A stretch of DNA of 64,000 nt, from positions 496,001 through 560,000 of the forward strand of contig OZ345380.1 in assembly GCA_977006965.1 (NCBI GenBank), read 5' to 3'. This stretch comes from Phymatolithon calcareum (lineage: Eukaryota; Rhodophyta; Florideophyceae; Hapalidiales). The position numbers and the translations under genes are program-made. This document shows positions 1 through 11,227 of the stretch, one piece after another. Position 1 is the first letter of the stretch, and each line of letters begins with the position of its first letter. The notes under the pieces were generated by a model, which was given only the letters and a program-made list of their open reading frames with translations, did no database searches and was not told the DNA's origin.

Positions 1-99
1 CCGAAATCGTGCTACGTGCTGAATGTATGAAACCATCAATATCATACCCGGTGCACGACTAGTCGCCGACGCGGAAACCGGAACCCGCGCCGATAATCC

Positions 100-475
100 C
101 CACCGAAGTTGTCCCCCCGAGCGAGGTTCCGTTTTTGGAGCCGCGCAAGATGTCCCCCCGAGTGGGCTTCCGTTGAACGCCCCCCGAAGTTGTCCCCCCG
201 AGCGAGCCTCCGTTGACGAACGCCACCCTCCAAGTTGCCCCCGCGAGCGAGATCCCTTTCAGAGCCCCCGAAGTTTTCCTCCCTAGCGAGGCCCCGTTGA
301 AGAGCCTCCCGAAGTTGTCCCCCCGAAAGAGCACTCGTTGAAGAGCGCCTACCTGTACCTGTCCCCCCGAGCGAGCTCTCGTTGAAGAGCACTCCCTCTG
401 ATGTTAAGAGCCCCCGGAAGTTGTCCCCCGAGAGGGCTGCCCTTTATTAGCCCCCCGGAAGTTATGCGAGCGCGC
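100..475. repeat. Degenerate GC-rich minisatellite
   Basis: A core resembling CCCGAAGTTGTCCCCCCGAG followed by a variable CGTTGAA-type tail recurs about seven or eight times at roughly 45-60 bp spacing, with substitutions and small indels in every unit. Open frames exist on both strands because the unit has few stops, but the predicted peptides are low-complexity and match nothing I recognise. I read it as non-coding tandem repeat. Confidence 0.8.
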
Positions 476-1878
476 CGAGAAGACCTCCGACTGCGGAGGT
501 TTGCCCTACTCGGCAATTTTTACTGCGAAGAAGAAAAACGTAGCAAGTGATGGATACTAGAGTTGGAGATGATGGAGATGAGTGCAGCAATTGTGATTTG
601 GGAACATAATTGTTACACAGGGTAGTTACTGAGACCCAAGCTGCTCTGTTGTTGGTGAATACCGGCGTTGAGGGCTTGTAAAATAAAAACATACAATTTC
701 CCCCCCCCCCCCCATCGATGATGGCACACACGCCTCTGCAAGACAACTACCGCCAGTGACCCGAATGGATCGATACCCTTTGCCATGTCGCGGCGGCACA
801 TTCGGTGGCAGCCGGAAGGCGACCACGCACGATGACATCCGGGCGTTGATTGACATCGCTAAAGACTGTCTTGGAGCCGCAAACAGTGACAATCGAGAAG
901 CAGCGCCGCGCGAAGGATTCTCGTGCTGAGCCAAGTCGCTCGACACAGTCTCGAGCCGCATCCAGCAGCAGTCGAGAGGCGACCACGCGCTTAGACGCTA
1001 CCGAGACAACCTAAGTCGCCGGACAGCGCCTGGACACCACAACCGGTGGCCGCCTGGAAGAACCCTTAGGCGCGTGACGACCGGGCCAAGGACGCCTTCC
1101 GGATGCTTTGCATGCGACCCTCTCACCGGGTTGAGCCACGCGGCGCTACGCTGCGAGTGGCCGAGATTCTGTGCCTCAGATTCACGGGCCCGCACACCCG
1201 GCGGCGGTTGAAAACGCGGAGCCACGCAGCGCAGGGTCGAAAGCTTGCGTGACAGTCACAGTGGCGTGGCGCGCACAGGTGCCATCAACTGCTTCAGAGT
1301 CTGAACATCGCCGATCGAAATCCCTATATCAAGCAGGACGCCAAAGAAGTCTTGATCTCAAGCACACGCATCGCAAGCTTGCAGACGCGTTCACACGGAG
1401 GCACGCACTTCGGAACGTGCCTGTACCGAGACGTGAACCGCGCGTAAAGCAGCGAACAGCGTAAGGAACTCTTTGGTACACCGGCTGTCCGTTTCCCACA
1501 AGGACTCGTGCGATATCCGATTTCTCGTCGGAAGGTTTACAGGTGAGATTTTCGAGTTGGCAGCCCGCGTTTTTTTAGTTGACCACCCACCCACCCTTCA
1601 TAGTCTTTCGTAGTAGTAGTCAAGCTATCGCACGGCTACAACTACGGCAATCTGGTTCTCCGGCAAGCGGTGCTTGTCCGGGAGGAGGTTCCTAAGAGTT
1701 ACAGGACGGTGTCCGGGAACTCTAGTAAGAAGAAGCGCGACACAGCTCGCCGTCTCTGGGGAGCTAGACCGTTGGACGCCGTGAAAGCTAAGTCGCCAAA
1801 ATTACGGTTTTATGATTGCAATAAAAACCGCAGATCTTATTCAAGTCTGTCAAAGGCAGGCAGTCTCCAAACCTGCAT
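476..1878. other. Unassigned region, no supported gene
   Basis: Several 60-110 codon frames on both strands, none with a recognisable domain or codon pattern. A run of 14 C lies at 700-713. The 747-1470 part is GC-richer than its surroundings. I see no RNA gene or transposon end here. Confidence 0.5.
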
Positions 1879-1915
1879 CAGTACTGTGGTAATGATGATC
1901 ATTACCACAGTACTG
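1879..1915. repeat. 37-bp palindrome at the inverted-duplication breakpoint
   Basis: Two 18-nt arms (left arm CAGTACTGTGGTAATGAT) are exact reverse complements around a single G. The right arm overlaps position 1911, the first base shared with the right copy of the inverted duplication. The counterpart at 14688 has no such palindrome, so it is specific to this junction. Confidence 0.85.
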
Positions 1916-2003
1916 TAGTGTGACTCTTCGGTTTATTTTGGTTCTAAAATTAAGTTAGGACAAATTTACATGACTTCGCAATTTCGCCGTTCCCAGCATT
2001 TGA

Positions 2004-3138
<1,135 letters not shown>

Positions 3139-3396
3139 GCTATATTGCAAGATTTTTTCGCTATCCAAGGTTTTCCGTCCCACTTTGCATTTAGATTCTA
3201 CTCCTTGTACAGTACAATAAAAAATGGCCCAATCTTAATTTGTCATGTTTTCAAAGGGCCGACTTTGAGATAGCGACAGGCTAGTCGAGGCAGAAAGTTT
3301 AGAGGACACTGTGTTCTTCGACTACTATTCGAAAATTGCTTTCTTGCCGCAAACGAGCACTTTTACTCTGACAAACGCCCTAGCATTATTTTTAGT

Positions 3397-3502
3397 CCAC
3401 CTGTGGTATAGTGGTAAAACTGCCTCCGCGAACCTGTGCGCATATTTCGGTATGATACAGGCAGGAATGTTGAGGTCGCCGGTTCGAGTCCTGTCACAAG
3501 CA
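3397..3502 (+). other. tRNA-like head (degenerate, intron-sized insert)
   Basis: A-box and B-box promoter motifs are in correct order and orientation, preceded by seven acceptor-like bases and followed by variable-loop-like AGGTC and a four-of-five T stem. The distance between boxes is about 33 nt longer than in an intronless tRNA. The acceptor arms pair poorly and no anticodon stem-loop folds convincingly, so a functional tRNA or an anticodon cannot be assigned. It most likely supplies an internal Pol III promoter to the retroposon. Confidence 0.5.
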
Positions 3503-3549
3503 AGAATTGAATTAGCGTTCCGCAAAGGGCACACGGATGTCGCCGTGGA

Positions 3550-4173
3550 GTGGTGTGCAGCAGTACTAGCGCGATATTTGGTCCAATCGCAAAAAATCGA
3601 ACCGCGAGACTTCGTCTTCTCTGTCGCATACATAATGCGGAAGACAGAAGATTAGTTCTAGCGTTACGAATGCTTGAACGAGCCAGAACAAGGAAAATGG
3701 GCTTGCTCGCAGTCCCAAGAGAGGAAAGAGACGTTGAGGAATTGCAATGGGTGTGTCGTGACATATCATCAATATTACATCACGACCTATTCGAGACGGC
3801 ACTAACCTATCTCAAGCAGCGAGTTTCAGCAAAATCGTTGAGGGACCTGCCCTTTAAAGACGAAGGAGAAGGCTTGGAGGCGAGCAGAAAGAGGAATATT
3901 CCTTATGATATTCCCGGGTATACTCCCGCCATCATCAGACTACCGAAAGCACGTCACCGCCAATTGGCGATTAAATGGGCATTCGGACGTTTTCCCCCAT
4001 TGAGTACCACACTTCTGGAAGACAAATTCGGTGAAATCGTACCAACTCTCATGAACAAGCTTGAAGTGTACCTTCAAAGATATCGACTAACAGAAGAGGA
4101 GACTAGTGAGACTGAAAAGGCACTTGACAAAGTACTATTCCTCACAATCGTCTTTTATGACGACATGGAATAG
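3550..4173 (+). CDS. Retroposon body ORF (207 codons, uncertain)
   Basis: Open frame of up to 207 codons; the first in-frame ATG is at 3670, so a product of 167 residues is also possible. It is charged and helix-prone, and the stretch RHRQLAIKWAFGRFPPL recalls the conserved tail after the reverse transcriptase of some LINEs. That is a resemblance only, and no catalytic motif is present. It lies inside a retroposon with a poly(A) tail. The other copy (12427-13050) stays open but all six differences I see are amino-acid changing, which argues against purifying selection. It is probably a remnant of a LINE tail. Confidence 0.4.
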   Translation: MVCSSTSAIFGPIAKNRTARLRLLCRIHNAEDRRLVLALRMLERARTRKMGLLAVPREERDVEELQWVCRDISSILHHDLFETALTYLKQRVSAKSLRDLPFKDEGEGLEASRKRNIPYDIPGYTPAIIRLPKARHRQLAIKWAFGRFPPLSTTLLEDKFGEIVPTLMNKLEVYLQRYRLTEEETSETEKALDKVLFLTIVFYDDME

Positions 4174-4996
4174 ACCAAGACAAAATAGAACGGCGACGCT
4201 GAGATTCCTACGAACAGGACAAGTGGACTCTAAGCTTTTCCCTCCACCTTCTCTGGAGGAGGGTTTTTGCAGCTAGGGCTACGACGATAGCAACGAGCTT
4301 TTGCGGGCTTTAACGGAGCTACCAGGTAGTAGCATCTGAAACGCATCTCCCTTACAGTCTTATGAGTGTTTCTGAGGGCGTTTAATAAATTCAAAATTCA
4401 AAAAAAAAAAAATATTTTTAGTGTCTCAAGCAAGTCAAATTCGATTCAGACAAGCGCCTGTAACTAGATGTGAAAGCGGCAATATGTGTTCCTTGTTCGT
4501 TCGTAATTGTTTTCTCATTCTAAGACCCGTGCCTAGAGCCCCACTGCGCACAAAGCTCAAGTCTGTCATTACGCGATTACTGTGTACAAGGGGTCCCTTT
4601 CGAACAAAATGTAAGGGTTGATCAGACTCTTGTTTCATCTTGAGGTGCACTCAGTCTTTCTTGACTGCTCTACTACTCCTCAACCTACTTCCGGCTTAAA
4701 ATACATTTCCTGTGAACTAATCTACCCAGAAAAGAAGCCCATTCAAGATATGATGTAATGTATTGCATTTGTCTTACCAAGCGCAACACTTCCGTGTTAT
4801 TCTTTTCCGTGACGTACACACGGGACGGAAGTTGCGAAATGCAAGTTCTCTACTTTCGCGGAAGTAATCACCACATCTGGTTGCGATCGAGTCATGAATT
4901 TGTTCTCCTCTGTAACCATATAGATTTAGCAGATAGCGAAAAGAGCAATGTGAGAAACTGGGAAATACATATTTATTGTACAGGAAAGCTGGCAAA

Positions 4997-5028
4997 TTAT
5001 GCACTAGAGTACTTGGTCACAGCCTTAG
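4997..5028 (-). pseudogene. H2B 3'-terminal fragment
   Basis: Thirty-two nucleotides matching the last codons and stop of the H2B gene at 11574-11605, followed on the minus strand by the same 3' flank with AATAAA. Homology stops abruptly at 5028. It is the scar left where the left arm of the inverted duplication broke inside H2B. Confidence 0.88.
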
Positions 5029-5083
5029 ATGAACGACAGTCCACCGATTAGCGACTCAACAGCACTGAACTAGCCACCCCGCC

Positions 5084-5593
5084 ATGGCGCCCTCGACTTT
5101 CATCATTCTCCTCTTCCTCGCAGCTCTCCTCCACTCTTCACATGCAGCCATTCCTAGCTTGGGTCAAATGACCGCTCAAGCTGTCCGTTCGAAGCTTCCC
5201 GACAGCGCATTTCTCATTCGCAGTAATGTCCCTCCGCCACCCTTTGGTAAAGATTTCTCAACCGTTGCCGCCGGCGCCTCCAACACACCGGCTCTTGCCG
5301 CTACCGACACAAACATGAGGGTTGCCACAAATCGCGTCAGAGCCGGTCGCCCCTTCTTCAAGCATTACCATCCGCGTGGTGCCGAGATTCTTTATGTGAC
5401 GATGGGAAGAATGGTTTCCAATTTCTGGTTTGAGGGAAATAACCCGAGAATGGTCACCAATACTCTTCTTCCGGGAGATTCAGTCATTTACCCTCAGGGA
5501 CTAGTACATCTAGTGCGGTGTGAGAGCAAGATTGAATGCAGGTTCATCCAAGTGTTCAACTCGGGAGACCCGGGAACTGTCCCTGTGGCATAG
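5084..5593 (+). CDS. Secreted germin-like cupin
   Basis: 169 residues. An N-terminal hydrophobic stretch (residues about 4-20, ending SHAA) looks like a signal peptide, so it should enter the secretory path. The single cupin domain has motif 1 with H94, H96 and E101 (HYHPRGAE) and motif 2 GDSVIYPQGLVH with H142, the usual four metal ligands of germin-type cupins. It is somewhat shorter than plant germins (about 200). Oxalate oxidase, superoxide dismutase or non-enzymatic roles are all known in the family and cannot be separated here. A paralogue at 28189 with similar flanks is a pseudogene. The 3' flank meets a PiggyBac-like element at 5739. Confidence 0.88.
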   Translation: MAPSTFIILLFLAALLHSSHAAIPSLGQMTAQAVRSKLPDSAFLIRSNVPPPPFGKDFSTVAAGASNTPALAATDTNMRVATNRVRAGRPFFKHYHPRGAEILYVTMGRMVSNFWFEGNNPRMVTNTLLPGDSVIYPQGLVHLVRCESKIECRFIQVFNSGDPGTVPVA

Positions 5594-5905
5594 TGCTGCA
5601 GTTTGTATCGAAAGAGTGGACAAATTGTCGCTTGTGCTATAACGATTTTTCGCCCTTCTTTCATCCGAAAGTAGTTCTTACTGCATGCCGGAGAGTAACT
5701 TCACTAATAAAGTATTCATACAGTTTGACGGAAATTTTCCCTCCATTGAGGGAATGAGATTCATTTAATTTTTTTGCGCATGAAATGTTCTGGCTATCAA
5801 GCGCATCAACAGCGCCAAGCTCATAGATGTCTTCAGCATGCTTAGTGAAGCAGTTACTAACAGCAGAAGTGCCGCAAATGTATATTGTGGCACTATCAAG
5901 CCTGT

Positions 5906-5966
5906 GACCTTGCCCATATCTTCGGAAGTCTGTGGGGCTTTTAAATAAACTTGAAAGGAAAAAAAA
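5906..5966 (+). mobile_element. Severely 5'-truncated LINE/SINE tail insertion
   Basis: Sixty-one bases ending GGGCTTTTAAATAAAC, TTGAAAGG and a poly(A) run, flanked by the 14-bp direct repeat ACTATCAAGCCTGT at 5892-5905 and 5967-5980. The related copy at 63.4 kb has this target sequence only once and lacks the insert, so the insertion is directly visible. Confidence 0.8.
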
Positions 5967-6493
5967 ACTATCAAGCCTGTTACATGGGGAGCACACAATG
6001 GTCGACGTCTTGAATTTTCAAACTCGGCAGTTGTTTTGCACAACAAAAGTAGTCATCATGACATCTGCAGTCATCCTTTTATTTTTCTTAGGGGTAACGT
6101 GGCGTCCAACACTGCTCTCGAATGTAAATGTACGTTCTGGTGCGACTGAACGTCGACAAGTAATGCGCGTGTCAAATGCTATCGATGAGTTGCTCACCCG
6201 GCACTTCAGGAAACCTTCGCTGCGTCATATGCTGCTGAAACTCTGCATGGGAACCAGAGAATAAGAGCCAGCTAACAACGTAGAAAATCGCCAGAAGAGT
6301 TAGATGGCCCCTATGAACTATAGGCGCACTTGTTGAATCTCTGGAGAGTCGGTACTCACCAAGTATGAATCCGCACATGCAATGTTCCTTATACCGGAAT
6401 GCGCGGCCACAAGACAGCACAGATCTGCCATTCCGTGGGCCACCTCGCCTTCAAAATCTCTTTGGCACAGTGTGCTTTCTGTGGTCATTCATG

Positions 6494-7650
6494 CAGGGGT
6501 TGCACCAATTCTATTTTTTGCAATTGCAGTCCCGGGTGAAATTTATCAATTTAATTGCTAAGTTTTGTTTGCAGCAATTCGCATTGCAATTTGAAGGCTT
6601 CCCACAATATAGACATCAATACTTTATTCAAGCAAGTTCACCTAGCTGCATGAAATCTTCATCTTCTTCGGTAGACCTCTCGACACGTTGGTTGACAACC
6701 ATAGACATAGCCTGCTTCACGGTTTGCTCTTCCCAGTAGGAGCGGTTGACTTTCAGAAAAAGCATCGCCTCAAAGACAATAGGATATGTTCCCTTCCTAT
6801 GGTCTAGTAGAATATACTTCGCCATAGACCAAAGTCGCTCCACCTCAGCAACGGACCCCAGTATAAATTGGGTGTTAATGTATTCCTTCGATCCCAAGCT
6901 TCAGGTGTTCTTCTTCCGTTTTTTTAGTCTGTCGGCCATACTCATCGGTTTGTGCACATCAATCTCAGCATCTTGTTCCGCTCGTCTTTTTAATAGCCCC
7001 TTGCACCTCTCTTTCTCAACGTCTGACATGCTGCTCGTCTCCCCACGTTGGATTTTCACCACTCCTGACTCAAATGAAGCTTCTTGCACGATTTGCTGGA
7101 CTCTAATCGTAGCTAAAGACATTCAAGCCGTTGTTCTGTATCTGGCTGGTAAATTGATCGATACAGCTGAGTAGATGATAGCACATGAATAGGCCCATTG
7201 TTGAAACCGTTTGGAGTCCAACGGCTCAATCTCGTCTTTATGTAACATAGCAAGAAGTAGCCATGGCCCAAGTGTCATAGATGTTTAGATGGCATACAGA
7301 ACGTACTCTGGGTATTACTAGAACAAAGACCACGTACTGAACATAAGGTGAGTACGTTGATTCTTGCATCCGGTTAATGTGCTCTGTCTAATGTTCATCT
7401 ACGTACTCTGGGTATTATTAGAACAAAGACCACGTACTGAACATGAGGTGAGTACGTTGATTCCCTCAACATTCTGCTTTACTCGCCCCCCCCCCCCCCA
7501 TAACATTCCCCTGGTCCATTGTTCATCTACTACGATCCTCACTATTAGGTGCGACCAATTCGAATTGCAATTCAGTTTGAAGAACCAATTTGGGTGGAAT
7601 TGGGAAAAATTGCAATTAAATTGATAGCAATGGAATTGGCGCAACCCCTG
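6494..7650. mobile_element. hAT transposon (decayed)
   Basis: 1157 bp with terminal inverted repeats CAGGGGTTGCACCAATTC at the left and its complement with one mismatch at the right, flanked by an exact 8-bp target duplication CATTCATG at 6486-6493 and 7651-7658. CAGGG ends and an 8-bp duplication are diagnostic of hAT elements. The homologous sequence near 63898-63910 has the site unoccupied. Two diverged 60-bp repeats lie at about 7300-7362 and 7398-7461, and a C homopolymer near 7487-7499. Confidence 0.92.
6628..7122 (-). pseudogene. hAT transposase C-terminal remnant
   Basis: Minus-strand frame interrupted by one in-frame TGA at about 6901-6903. The part after the stop contains SVAEVERLWSMAKYILLDHR and VFEAMLFLKVN, matching the hATC dimerisation region. 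The upstream part ends in a Lys/Arg-rich segment. Only about 160 residues remain of the usual 600 or more, so the element could move only with a transposase supplied from elsewhere. Confidence 0.72.
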
Positions 7651-8741
7651 CATTCATGGGATCGACAGAATCTTGATCGAGCGCCCAGCGGTACTGCGCA
7701 GAGTACATGTCGCCTTTTTCGGATGGTTGCACTCTAAATGAAATCAACCGGAGGTATTGGGCCACCAGCATCCCTGTTTTCGAAGAAGAACGGCCGGGGA
7801 AGCACTTCTTCGGCCTAGTAGACTTCCAGAAGGCGCTCTCCGCGCCGAACTCAACTCTCGCCATGAAGACGAGTATTTCGAAAAACTTAATAGGCTCTGT
7901 CACTGTAGTCTCTTTTAGCCCGTTTCTTCTCAGCTTAGCGGACGTCCAAGCAGCAAATTTTCGCAGGTAACTTGGGGAAACATCGTCACCACGCAATCGT
8001 ACTTCGAATGAAGTCCAATACCACAATTCTCGGATAAGAAGTCTCCGTTTAGAGTGCGAAGTTTCCACAACTGAGAGGTAAATCGTCTCTCAAACGGACA
8101 TAGAACTTTCCGGATGTACCTTGGCACTCAATGAGCGCTAGTATTCGGCTCGCGGTCGGGCGTGATGATATCAAGTTCTCGGTGCGATGGTTGGTCCCAA
8201 GGGCCCTGTAAGACTTAGGCGAGAGAGCTCAGAAGAGGGCGTTTAGAGCTTCTAACAGTTTTATAGACGCTTGTGTGCCCTTCTGAGGAGCATGTGATCT
8301 CGACTGTGGACGATAAACAGGCGTTTCGCGATGAAGATCGGCAAGGATGAGCACTGTAAGCAGGCCTAGGCGGTACCCCGCTTTGTCGGTGTTGGCTCGG
8401 TTCAAGCTGCTGAGCGTCTGAAATGTCATCGTCAGCGTTCTATACCTTGACGTTGACAATATTGGCTGTCTTAATCTAGTCTTATTCAATGGATGACGAC
8501 TTAGGACCCATTTCACGCGACGTGACATGCTCGCGCGACCATTGATTTTCTCCACGAGTACATTCTGAACCATACCACTCACCTTTTTTGACTTCAAAAA
8601 GGCTCCGTATAGTCTGGAGCACTCTGCGAGACCGGTTACCGATGCTGCCTTGGTGTGTACTGATGCACCGACCGCGCGCGGTCGGTTTTTTTCTCCTGGA
8701 ATGGCAGGTCTGGTACTTTTGAGTGACCAGCATATTTTCAT
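7651..8741 (-). pseudogene. PiggyBac-like transposase remnant
   Basis: Two minus-strand blocks in different frames: 8229-8741 (contains SGMVQNVLVEKINGR) and 7660-8068 (contains EPIKFFEILVFMARVEFG and SKTGMLVAQYLRLISF). The second resembles the PiggyBac segment with an FxxLLxMGV-type helix and a following RF..L...F pattern. No catalytic aspartate triad could be traced and the frame is broken by shifts and by the hAT insertion. The continuation beyond the hAT element includes the stretch CFTKHAEDIYELGAVDAL, which is conserved at 63.3 kb. Confidence 0.4.
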
Positions 8742-8924
8742 TCCTAGCGCCGAAGGAAGCGAATTTAAGGTAGTAGTGTGGATACTCCTCGAACAGAAGA
8801 TAAGCCAGGCTTTACGAATATGGCGTGAGCGATCTGTTTCGAATTTGCTTTATGGATTTTTTCGAGCATTCAAATCGCCCCTCAATTGAGGGGGTCCGTC
8901 AAATAGGCACTAGAGCTTGTGTCT

Positions 8925-9022
8925 CAATGCCTGATATACAACGCTCTGGATCAATTAGTTGAACTGCAGGTGCCTTGTGGGGAACATGCCCCCTATTGAA
9001 TAGAGAACGATTAGCATAAGTA
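8925..9022. repeat. Dispersed repeat R1, copy 1
   Basis: A diverged match to 28911-29010, starting at AATGCCTGATAT and containing CAATTAGTTGA and GGGAA.ATGCC. No coding capacity or element ends recognised. Confidence 0.5.
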
Positions 9023-10379
9023 ATGCGATATTGTGTAGCTCTCCAATTGTCCTTTTTGATGGGGCTACCTTCCCGATTAAGGAGCAAGTGAATATTTGCA
9101 AGACGTCCGAGATGATGTACTTTCAACCACACTACATATTATATAGTGCCTTATGGACGACACGTATTACAATTATGCGCAAGAGTGACGCTCGGTAAGG
9201 CAACAAGCAATGATTTCGAACATCTCTTGGGTGGACTTCTTAGGTTGGTAGATTAGTCCACCCAAAAATTTATATACGGCCGAGGTAGTCTGCCGATCAG
9301 TAGAGAAGTCAAGCAAGTTGAGTTCCTTTGAAAATAAAGCAAGACTCTGATCAATCCTTCTTCCTTTCGCCCGAATATGATGTGTATTCGTGGGATGTCT
9401 GACAACAGACGAAGCCAGACGGATTTAAGGTCGCGCATCGCAGACGATTAAGTAGCCCCGATCAGCAAACCGTCGCCGTGAAGAACTCTTGCTCTTACGT
9501 GGCCGACGTCCAGCGACAGACCAGGATTGGTCCTAATCCTTGATGTCGCAGCAGCTGCTGCTGAACTGTACATCTCCACCGAGCGTATGATGCTCGGTGT
9601 TAACAAATGTAGGTGAATACACTTTTACTGCGGTTGTCTTCGATGTCTCTGAACCCACGCGGAAGCCTTCATTCATTCATTCTGCCTTTCCCCTAATGGG
9701 GCTAGCAGCGATTCGAGGGCCTAAGTTTATTTCATTCTATGATATCGTTAGCGAGTTTGACTGCGGCTTTCACGTCTCGTCCAGGTACATCACCGAAGAT
9801 TGATTCTGGCGTTAGTTTAATGGAGAAACTTATTGCTTTCCGAGTTCCTTCTCTGCCTCCTGCTCGCCCCTTTCTGGACGAATCCCTTCGCAGCACACGA
9901 AGGGATCCTGTGCCGCGCGCGGGAGCGTGCACTACAAGACACGCGGAAGCCTAGCTACCTATTTATAGCCTTTGGAATAGAGCAAGGAGAAGCAATTGCC
10001 GAGCTCAATAATTGCGCGACAGTGCACTATCAGCATCTGCAGTTCATTTATCAAACATCGAGCATATTTCTCAATATGGACGGTCTCAGCAGACGTGTGA
10101 GACTCTAACGCACACTGCCTGCTTTTGGAGAACCGTTTAGTGTCGTGTAGACAGCACAAGCATGCTAGACAGCTATACCTCATTCGAATGGAGCTTGAGA
10201 TTATTACACTCATCAAGAGACGGTCCACGAGATGTCGATAACTAATCTGCATATACACGGAACAGCTCCCCTTTTCCACAACAGACTCATATGATTGCCT
10301 AAGAGAGGAAGTAGGTGATAGAAGATACAATTTTGGAGATGAAGATATAGCTTTATTGTACAGAACGATGAAAGGCGTC
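9023..10379. other. Intergenic region, no gene seen
   Basis: No frame here has a recognisable domain. A short hairpin with arms ATCCCTTCG and CGAAGGGAT sits near 9876-9907. The last 100 bases are the H2A 3' flank, with TTTATT (AATAAA on the minus strand) near 10350, conserved in the second H2A copy. Confidence 0.5.
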
Positions 10380-10766
10380 TCAAACTTCCTGGGAAGCATC
10401 ACCCTTGGACTTTTTACGCGGCATGAGGACCTGATGAATGTTGGGAAGAACACCTCCAGACGCAATCGTCACACCACCGAGAAGCTTGTTCAGTTCCTCG
10501 TCGTTCCTCACGGCCAGCTGAATGTGGCGCGGAATGATACGCGTCTTCTTGTTGTCACGTGCGGCGTTTCCGGCAAGCTCCAGAACCTCAGCTGTGAGGT
10601 ATTCCATCACAGCGGCAAGGTACACAGGGGCTCCAGCACCAACACGATCAGCGTATCCTCCCTTGCGGAGGAATCGGTGGATACGGCCCACGGGGAACTG
10701 CAGTCCTGCCTTGGATGAGCGTGACTGTGTAGCTTTCTTCTCGGACTTGGCAACCTTGGGAGCCAT
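10380..10766 (-). CDS. H2A: Histone H2A (H2A.X-type tail, copy 1)
   Basis: Core histone H2A of 128 codons. The start is the ATG giving [11 protein letters not shown]; the upstream 11 codons of the frame are leader. The [15 protein letters not shown] helix, the acidic-patch region and the [10 protein letters not shown] docking segment are intact. It ends SQEV, matching the SQE-hydrophobic motif phosphorylated on the Ser by PI3-kinase-like kinases in H2A.X. The main H2A here therefore seems to be an X-type. It is divergent from H2B over 461 bp. The 3' flank uses AATAAA, with no histone stem-loop. Confidence 0.97.
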   Translation of the reverse strand: MAPKVAKSEKKATQSRSSKAGLQFPVGRIHRFLRKGGYADRVGAGAPVYLAAVMEYLTAEVLELAGNAARDNKKTRIIPRHIQLAVRNDEELNKLLGGVTIASGGVLPNIHQVLMPRKKSKGDASQEV

Positions 10767-11227
10767 TTTGGAGTAGTTTCGATAAGTCGGAGTGTTCAAG
10801 GTTCCAGGGGCGGAAGATGATGTTGTCGCGTTCCGAATCTATGTTTCCCTCGCATCCGGATTATAAAGGAAATCATCGAGTCCGCGCCAGAGAGTATGAT
10901 CTGTACGAAGCGCACTAGGTGCGAATTCATTCGTTTTCGTTGGCCAGAATAATGTCTCGCAATTGACTTTCAATCGAATGGAACCGTCATTTGTAGGAAT
11001 GGATAAATTGAAAATTATATGATTGGTCAGAATGAATACTCTGCTAAGGCCGCCTTTTTCGAATCAGCTTCGCCTAGGTTTCGTCATGATATCTGCGGTT
11101 GCTGCACTTTTTTGTATTTATTCCCCAACTCTCTACTCACTGCCTCGTTTGAAAAGCGCCCTACAACTAGTGCTATAGTTCCTGCACAACTTCGCAACTC
11201 TTTCCCACCTCTCTCAACTCCTTCCTC
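10767..11227. promoter_or_regulatory. Bidirectional H2A/H2B promoter
   Basis: A 461-bp spacer between divergent starts. A TATA-like TTTATAA (minus strand) lies about 95 bp upstream of the H2A ATG near 10862. An inverted CCAAT (ATTGG) is at 11022-11026. Its arrangement parallels the H3/H4 pair. Confidence 0.6.

Larger units (their letters stand above)
3397..4412 (+). mobile_element. tRNA-headed poly(A) retroposon (copy 1)
   Basis: A 1016-bp unit flanked by a 10-bp target-site duplication TATTTTTAGT at 3387-3396 and 4413-4422. The 5' end is tRNA-like: an A box exactly eight bases in (3404-3414, matching TRGYNNARNNG) and a perfect B box at 3481-3491. The 3' end has the motif CTGAGGGCGTTTAATAAA followed by a poly(A) tail. 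Related tails occur at about 5940, 29240 and 56080. The body includes a 207-codon open frame. I read it as a long SINE-like or tRNA/LINE chimeric retroposon inserted between H4 and H2B before the inverted duplication, since both copies carry the same duplication. Confidence 0.72.
5739..8892. mobile_element. PiggyBac-like DNA transposon, nested insertions
   Basis: Shares about 750 bp of sequence with 63275-64000. Both outer ends of the 5739-8892 unit carry the palindrome CCCTCAATTGAGGG (one mismatch on the left), as does the start of the second copy. The unit is interrupted by a 61-bp LINE tail at 5906-5966 and a hAT element at 6494-7650. Minus-strand coding remnants resemble a PiggyBac-type transposase. 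No TTAA target duplication could be confirmed, so the superfamily call is tentative. Confidence 0.5.

Noticed and set aside
23-392. Protein-coding calls in the minisatellite
   Set aside because: Repetitive low-complexity translations on both strands, with no conserved start.
3397-3502. Functional tRNA gene
   Set aside because: The A and B boxes are good, but acceptor and anticodon arms do not pair and no anticodon can be read; described as a tRNA-like head instead.
3311-3655. 114-codon frame running across the retroposon 5' boundary
   Set aside because: It crosses the target-site duplication and the tRNA-like head, so it is a chance frame.
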